A DNA stretch of 64,000 bases from Platanthera guangdongensis (Eukaryota; Streptophyta; Magnoliopsida; Asparagales; Orchidaceae): NCBI GenBank assembly GCA_039583875.1, contig CM077150.1, positions 54,129,451-54,193,450 on the forward strand, read 5' to 3'. Shown one piece after another: positions 58,141-64,000 of this stretch (within the stretch, counting starts at the first letter, position 1; every line of letters starts with the position of its first letter). A program made the translations under genes and the position numbers. The notes below the pieces were generated by a model. That model had not been told where the DNA came from and searched no databases. It saw only the letters and a program-made list of their open reading frames with translations.

Positions 58141-59735
58141 ATGGATCATGATGATGAGTCTGCAACCTACTAAGAGGCTATGTGTGGACCAGACTCTGAG
58201 AAGTGGCTTGAGGCCATGGAATCTGAAATGGACTCCATGTATGTAAACCAAGTTTGGACCTTAGTGGAACCACCTGAGGGGATACGACCCATATAGCATA
58301 AGTCGGCCTTCAAGAAGAAGATCGACATGGATGGGAATGTACATACATTCAAAGGGCGATTAGTGGCTAAAGGTTTCAAGCAAATTCATGGTGTTGACTA
58401 TGATGTGTCCTTTTCCTCTATTTCTATGGTTAAGTTATCAAAATTTTGCTTGTTATTGTTGTGTATTATGACTACGAGATATGATAAATGGATTTCAAAA
58501 CAGCTTTCCTAAATGGAAACCTCCTTGAGGAAGTGTATATGACACAACCCGAGTGTTTTATATCTCCAGGTGAACCCACTAAAAATATGCAAGCTGTAGA
58601 GATCCATTTATGGATTAAAACAGGCTTCTCAAAGCTGGATTCTTCATTTTGATAAAAAAGATCAAAGAGTTTGGTTTTATCAAAAATGAAGATGAACCAT
58701 GTGTTTACAAAAGAATTAGTGGGAGAATTGTTGTATTTTTGATATTGTATATAGATGATATACTGTTGATTTTGAATGACAAATGGACCCTATAAGTTAT
58801 TAAGAATAACCTAGGGAATTGCTTTTTTATGAAGGACTTGGGAGAAGCGACTTATATACTTGATAATAAGATTTATAGAGATAGATTGAAGAAGTTGTAG
58901 GGTTTGACCCAAAGTACATATATTGAGAAGGTGTTGAAATAGTTCAACATGCTTGAGTCCAAGAAAGGTTTCTTACTCATGTCTCATGGTGTGAGTCTCT
59001 CTAAGGACCAGTGTCCAAAATCTTGTGAAGATAAGAACCACATGAAGTTGATTCCATATGCTTCGGCAATTGGATCAATCATGTATGAAATGATATGTAC
59101 TCAACCTGATGTCACTTATGCCTTGATTAAGAATAGCATGTATCAATCTGATCTTGGTGATAGTCACTAGATTGCTGTGAAGAATATCCTAAAGTACTTG
59201 AGAAGGACTAAGGATATGTTCTTGGTATTTGGTGGAGAGGAAGAGCTCCTTGTAAAGGGTTTCACAGATGCAAGCTTCCAAACTGATAGGATGAGTCAAA
59301 GTCTCAGTCAGTATTTATATTTTGCCTAAATGGGGTACCTATTAGCTGAAAGAGTTCCAAGCAGGAGATAGTTGCTAATTCTACAACTGAGGCTAAGTAT
59401 ATTGGTGCTGTGAATGCAACAAAGGAGACTGTATGGATTAGGAAATTCATCAGCGAGTTAGATGTAGTTCCTAGCATTGTTGGTCCCATAGTTCTTTACT
59501 ATGACAACAACAGTGCAATTACACTTGCTTCGAAACCTAGATCTCATTAGTGCTCCATGCACATACTTTTGCGGTTCCATCTTATTCGAGAGATTGTCAA
59601 TCGAGCAGATGTGAGTATTTGTAGGGTGCCGACTGAAGAAAATATAGCAGATCCACTAACGAAGCCTCTAGAGCAGAAAAAGCATTATGGTCATGTTAGA
59701 TCTATGGGTATACGATACCTTAATGATCAACCCTA
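58141..59735 (+). pseudogene. pol: Element E reverse transcriptase and RNase H
   Basis: RT blocks: EKWLEAMESEMDSMYVNQVW, HTFKGRLVAKGFKQ, MDFKTAFLNGNLLEEVYM (near 58490, Asp present) and LYIDDILL (near 58750), with frame changes between them. RNase H: KGFTDASFQTD (near 59265), an STTEAEYIGA-like segment in another frame (near 59385), LYYDNNSAITLA (near 59500), and the ending IADPLTKPLEQKKH with RSMGIRYL near 59715. That ending is common in non-SIRE copia lineages. Confidence 0.87.
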
Positions 59736-60696
59736 GTGGGAGTCCTGTGAATTATGTATTTGTCAGTTGTTGTAATAATTCATTTGATGAAAAAAGTACT
59801 ATATATTTCATTTTATATTTATGGCAAGTTCTTTTATTGTGTGAATTTATTTCTATTATGATATATTTATTTAACGTAATAAATCCCCTTAGAATGTTTG
59901 CTTCCATAGGAGTCAGTGGAGAATTGAATGTGAGAGCCTATGTTTTAGAAGCTTCATTCTTAAATGGTCCCTGATCGACATATCATCGTAGAATTTAAGG
60001 GCGATGATGATACATTAAGACTAGCATGTGCGTTGACTGATGACCGGTTGTCACGGGTCATGATATTGTGATATCAAAACATCACATGGGTACTTGTTAA
60101 TGAATAAGTTGTACTGGATAGACCCACCATGAGAATACTTCATGGATTGTTATATTAATATGTCACAAGTATGTCTCAAGTGACAATGGTGTTTGTGATC
60201 CTTTGACCTAAAGTCATAGCATTCATCGAGTGAGGAAGAGGGTTCTTTGATGCTATCAAAAGTCCAGTCTTGAGAAAGTTGGATGATAAAGGTTATTATT
60301 AGGTACGTTACGAATCATTGGGTGTTTGTGTGTGATCAGAGACGGGATTTATGCTCCTATATGACAGGAGTTGCATCCATGGACCCCTTGATAGAATGGG
60401 ACTAAGAAATGCATGTCCATGATTGGTTGAGTCAATATATGATATTGGACTCACCGATTTATAGACGTCCATTCTAGATCAGGAAACTAGAATTGAACAA
60501 TTATGAGGGTGACAAAGTCTATACCTCTATATCTATCCAGATGCAAGGGACGAAGAGACATGATAACACTGATACATAGGTAACAATGGCTTTAGAGTTT
60601 TAAACTCTTATTACTTGCGGAGCAATGATACATTGCTAGATGTCACTCATTGTTTGTGAAACTTTTGTTTGATACTTTCAAGATCAAGTGGGAGAC
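59736..60696 (+). other. Element E 3' untranslated region and polypurine tract
   Basis: Non-coding AT-rich sequence; the 95-codon ORF at 59687-59974 matches nothing known. It ends in AAGATCAAGTGGGAGA just before the LTR at 60697, the copia-style polypurine tract. Confidence 0.7.
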
Positions 60697-61839
60697 TATT
60701 GGTATTACCATAGTGATCTGAAAGTGATCAAACATATAGTCTCACTGCCATTGCTATATGAGCTTATATGGTCGCTCATATGAGTATTGGAGAAGTTGGA
60801 AAGGTTTGTGTTGCCTTGCTTATATGTGATATGAGTGAAGGAACAAGCCTATGACATTCTTGATGTGGAGGATTCTCATTCTGGGGCCTATATTGTGAAT
60901 ATAGGCATCAGGTAAGTGGTCAGAAGACTCTAAGGGAAATTCATCTAGTGTCACTTAAGGTTTCACTGAATGAGTTGGAATTCGTCGAATATCGCCATGA
61001 TACACTCAACGAATCTGTCTCAGGTTTGTAGAGTATCATAATGACAGTTTCGATGAATAAGACTTATTGATAGAATATCGTCGATTAGTCGAGTATCATC
61101 GATTAGTCGAGTATCGTTGATTCGTCGAATACCACATTAATACTTCGACAGTTTTCTCTAGTCGAGTATACATGTGTTATTTCGATGAATAACTTTTGTT
61201 TCGTCGAGTATCGACATATATGCTCGACGAATTCTAGTTCCTTCGGTTTAATTCCTTTAAGTCCGATTCGGTGTGGTCTACGGGTATCAGTTAGTTCGGT
61301 AATATCTATATATACGATATGTACAATAAACTGAAATAGTTACATTATTTTTCCTGACCTAATCGAGTGAGTCGGCTTCTTCTTCCTCCCGAAGACGAAA
61401 TAGTTTTGCCAAGGTCATGAAAGCCGATCTCGCCGCCGGCCATCCGCCGTCCCTGTACGTCGCCGAAAATTGTTTCCTAAGCGTCGTATTATTCACCGCC
61501 GCCTCTCCTTTAACAGATCTAGTAGACCGTGGAGACGTTGAGGGCGAGCCTTCTTCCAACCTAGATCTTGTATGAGAAGAGTCTAACGGTTCTTCGTGCA
61601 CGTGTGGATATCCGTAGAGGCATGGACACTATTCTACGCTCGGAACTCCGACCGTTGTCATTCGTTGGACTTCATCAAAGCACCTTGGCTGAGTATTGAT
61701 TGAATCTCTCAAAGGTATAATTTATTTATTGTAATGTTACTTCTTGATCAATGTTCATCACTAGATTCGAACTATTTTGGATTTTCTTGTTTCTAATTCC
61801 GCTGCGCATAACAGTTGTGTCATTTAGCAAAACCCAACA
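60697..61839 (+). repeat. Element E 3' LTR
   Basis: 1143 bp, against 1140 bp for the 5' LTR, with many substitutions, so the insertion is old. It carries the TTCGTCGAATATCG array at 60945-61230 and ends AACCCAACA, then the duplication GTATA (61840-61844). Confidence 0.92.
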
Positions 61840-62240
61840 GTATATGTGTCATAACTCTCAACGACATTCCATAATTCTTTTAATTCTTCTATCAATGGAA
61901 TAAGATAAATATCAATATCTTTTCTAGGTGCACATGGACTAGGAATTAATAATGACATCATAAAAAACTCATCTTTCATACCTTTGTATAATGTCATATT
62001 GTATGAAATTAGCACAACTAGCCACATACTATAATAAGTACTCATGTTTTTAAATGGATTGAACCCATCAATAGCTACTCCAAGCCTAACATTGCGTGGA
62101 TCTACAACAAAACTAGGATAGTGCGCATAACAACTCTACCATGACAAGTATCCACCAGATGACTCAAAGAACCTTCTATCTCTATATGCTTCTCAGTATT
62201 CCACCTAGTGTAAGATATTGTTTTAGAAGACATATAAAGT
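61840..62240 (-). pseudogene. Element D: CACTA transposase, upstream part
   Basis: The minus strand reads an N-terminal tnp2 segment (SYTRWNTEKHIEIEG near 62215), then DPRNVRLGVAIDGFNPFKNMS (62110-62045), MWLVVLISYNMT, MMSLLIPSPCAP, DIDIYLIPLIEELKELWN and VVESYDTYT near the edge. This is exactly the part that precedes ALMWTINDF at 19379, so element E cut the gene in two. Only a few stops interrupt it. Confidence 0.88.
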
Positions 62241-63215
62241 CTTTGTAGTCTTAGTTTTATGGGGAAATGCCACAAAACCAAGTTATGTTTAGAAACTGAA
62301 AATTATTTTTATCCATAGAGAAATATTATTGTTCAAGCTACTTCACAGCTGCATAAATTGGTGTTTTAGAACTGAAAATTATGTTGATCCATAGAGAAAA
62401 TTAAGTAGGGTTTGTTAGTAAAGCACTAACAATTCCATGTATATAAAAAGAGCTGATCAAGTACTTATTGAAGAACAAAAGCCATAGATCCTTACCCGAA
62501 TGTGTTTTTCCACAAAATTGGAATATGACTTTAAGTAGAACCTATAGTAGAAGAAACATAGAAATGGGCATTCTTGACAATAGCTCCTCTTTTTCAAGAA
62601 CAACCAATGGGTTTTTCCTAAAAACTGGAATCTGATGTTAAGTAGGACCTACAACAGAAGAAACATAGAAATGGGCATTTTTGACAGCAACTCCTCTATT
62701 TCTAGAACAATCATTCATGCATTCCTAATCCCAAAATCTTATTATACCAAGCTATTAAATCTTATTGTACTGATTACCAAGCAATATTTAAAGATCATAA
62801 ACCAAGCTATGTTTAGAATGTACCTTTCAGCCTCTAGAGGTCAGTGTAGAAATTTATAGTATTTTCACCTTTTTTCAACAACATTTTCAATACCACAACT
62901 TAAAATTGCATTTACGTTAACTTAGAATTGCCCTTACTCCTTTATCTGAAAAATGAGAATAAAGACTGCTCTATAAAACCTAGAATCATCAGAGTGAGTG
63001 AGTTGATTTTACTATAGAACGATGATGCCTGATAAAAATCAAGGTAATATAACAAAAGGTCTTGAAGAAAATAAATGATAGAGAATACCTATTGAAGAGG
63101 AGATGATGCCTGAGAGGAAGCTCTTCTTTCGTAAAACCTTGGTCTCTCGAGGTACCCTAGCTACCATTGAAGGGAAATAATAAGAAAAAAAGAAATATAT
63201 AGAAGAGAAGGCCTT
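62241..63215 (-). other. Region upstream of the CACTA transposase fragment, with tandem duplications
   Basis: No coding similarity recognised. 62521-62627 and 62628-62735 are imperfect copies of a 107-bp unit (GAATATGACTTTAAGTAG... / GAATCTGATGTTAAGTAG...). 62274-62325 and 62358-62405 share AACTGAAAATTAT and ATCCATAGAGAAA. It probably contains the 5' part of the CACTA element, but I could not find its terminal inverted repeat. Confidence 0.5.
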
Positions 63216-64000
63216 TGTTGGATCCCTAGTTGATTTGGGCTAGGTTCACTGACTTAGAATGTGACCCATCATGTATAGCCAGGGTCAATTTCTGTCCTAG
63301 AGTCTAGGTTAAGTCCTTAGGCTCAACTCCAGATGGACCAGCTTTCAATAAGACCCTCAGAGACTCCAGACTCACAAGTTTTCAAGACCAAGTAAAGTGA
63401 GTTCGACGTTCGTCGAACTCAGCTCGACAAAAGGAGTTCTGCGCTCGACGATCGTGAGACAATTCTTAGTGCTGAGCTAGACGATCTATGTTCTCTGCTC
63501 AACGAAGGCTTAGTTTCTACATCAAGCCAAAGTCAGGACAACTTCAAATTTTTCTAAGTCCAGCCTCAAGCTTCGGTCGAAGAATTATATTCTGAGCTCG
63601 ACGAACTTGGACCTCAAGTTCACAGCTTCTCAGGTCGACGAAGTCAGCTTCTCAGGTCGACGAATTCTAAACTCTACTCGATGATTTCTGGACTCAGAGA
63701 ATTTGTGTCGACACTTAGGGTTTGTGTCGACACCAGACGATTTGTGTCGACACCAAGATTTCAGTCGACACCACCTTATGTCGACACCAGAGGACTTGTG
63801 TCGACACCAAGATCAATCTGTCGACACCAACTTATGTCGACACAGCTCTTCAGCAGATGCAGGATATTTTGCCTAAGTCCAGAACTTTTCTCAGCTCGAC
63901 GAATTTGTTTCTCAGCTCGACAAATGAAGACTGTCTATCTGATGAATGAAGATTATCTGGTCGACGAACTCAAGCTCAGCTCGACGAACACAAGTTCAGC
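63216..64000 (+). repeat. Right-edge LTR U3 with two palindrome arrays, truncated by window
   Basis: Begins TGTTGGATCCC, an LTR-type start. From about 63395 come TTCGTCGAACTCAGCTCGAC words; at 63708-63842 are seven or so TGTCGACACC words, most as the perfect palindrome GTGTCGACAC; then more CTCGACGAA words to the edge. The short open frame at 63722-63949 merely reads these repeats. Assignment to an LTR is inferred from the start sequence and resemblance to LTR B. Confidence 0.6.

Larger units (their letters stand above)
19380..61839 (+). mobile_element. Element E: Ty1/copia retrotransposon, host of the nest
   Basis: LTRs at 19380-20519 and 60697-61839 begin TATTGG (mutated TGTTGG) and end CCAACA. 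A perfect 5-bp duplication, GTATA, flanks at 19375-19379 and 61840-61844. On both sides lie the two halves of one CACTA transposase gene. Own internal DNA is 20520-21965 and 56396-60696; the remainder is inserted elements F, G and H. Order gag-PR-INT-RT-RNase H is copia. RNase H ending with IADPLTKPLE and RSMGIRYL differs from the SIRE copies, so this is another copia lineage. All coding regions are decayed. Confidence 0.92.

Overview
The window is repeat-only nuclear DNA from a flowering plant with a large, transposon-rich genome. Everything recognisable is transposon: Ty1/copia and Ty3/gypsy LTR retrotransposons primed by initiator-methionine tRNA (TGGTATCAGA next to the LTRs), plus a CACTA (En/Spm) DNA transposon. 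I found no host protein gene, rRNA gene or convincing tRNA gene. The species cannot be named from this sequence.

Layout. (1) 1-9442: a decayed minus-strand SIRE-type copia (element A). It is interrupted at 1257-4305 by a 3.05-kb solo-LTR-like insertion with target duplication ACCTG, whose first 0.8 kb is two back-to-back perfect-arm palindromes. (2) 9443 to about 16.9 kb: a plus-strand SIRE-like LTR (B), split by element C (9617-15675, duplication CTGAA). C is a structurally complete non-autonomous copia with two 1865-bp LTRs and an 861-codon ORF. (3) From about 16.9 kb to about 63.2 kb: one five-level nest. A CACTA transposase gene (D, minus strand) is cut in two by copia E (19380-61839, duplication GTATA). 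E's gag is cut by SIRE copia F (minus, 21966-56395, duplication TCAAR). F's gag is cut by SIRE copia G (plus, 32328-54328, duplication ATCCA). G's 3' LTR is cut by gypsy chromovirus H (minus, 44782-54003, duplication AGGAG). (4) 63216-64000: the start of another LTR with palindrome arrays, cut by the window end.

The most interesting signal is regulatory. Every LTR family here, copia and gypsy, carries its own array of short CG-containing palindromes on the U3 side, in most cases just upstream of a TATA box. The motifs differ by family: ACTCGAGT (F, G and the solo LTR), TTTCTCGAGAAA (A), GTTCGTCGAAC and GTGTCGACAC (B, E, right-end LTR), GTCCGC/GCGGAC (C) and GACACG-CC-CGTGTC (H). In both SIRE elements F and G the same ACTCGAGT array plus TATA box recurs inside the element, between pol and a roughly 800-codon accessory ORF. 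That ORF therefore seems to have its own promoter built like the LTR promoter. It encodes a globular N-terminal domain, a Pro/Ser-rich linker, a coiled-coil-like segment and a basic tail, with no membrane segment that I can see. A self-regulating or anti-silencing circuit is a testable inference.

Other unusual points are element C's long open frame, in which all three integrase catalytic acids are replaced, and in-frame stop codons at identical positions in several SIRE copies. Most coding regions are pseudogenes with stops and frameshifts. No proteins were reconstructed.
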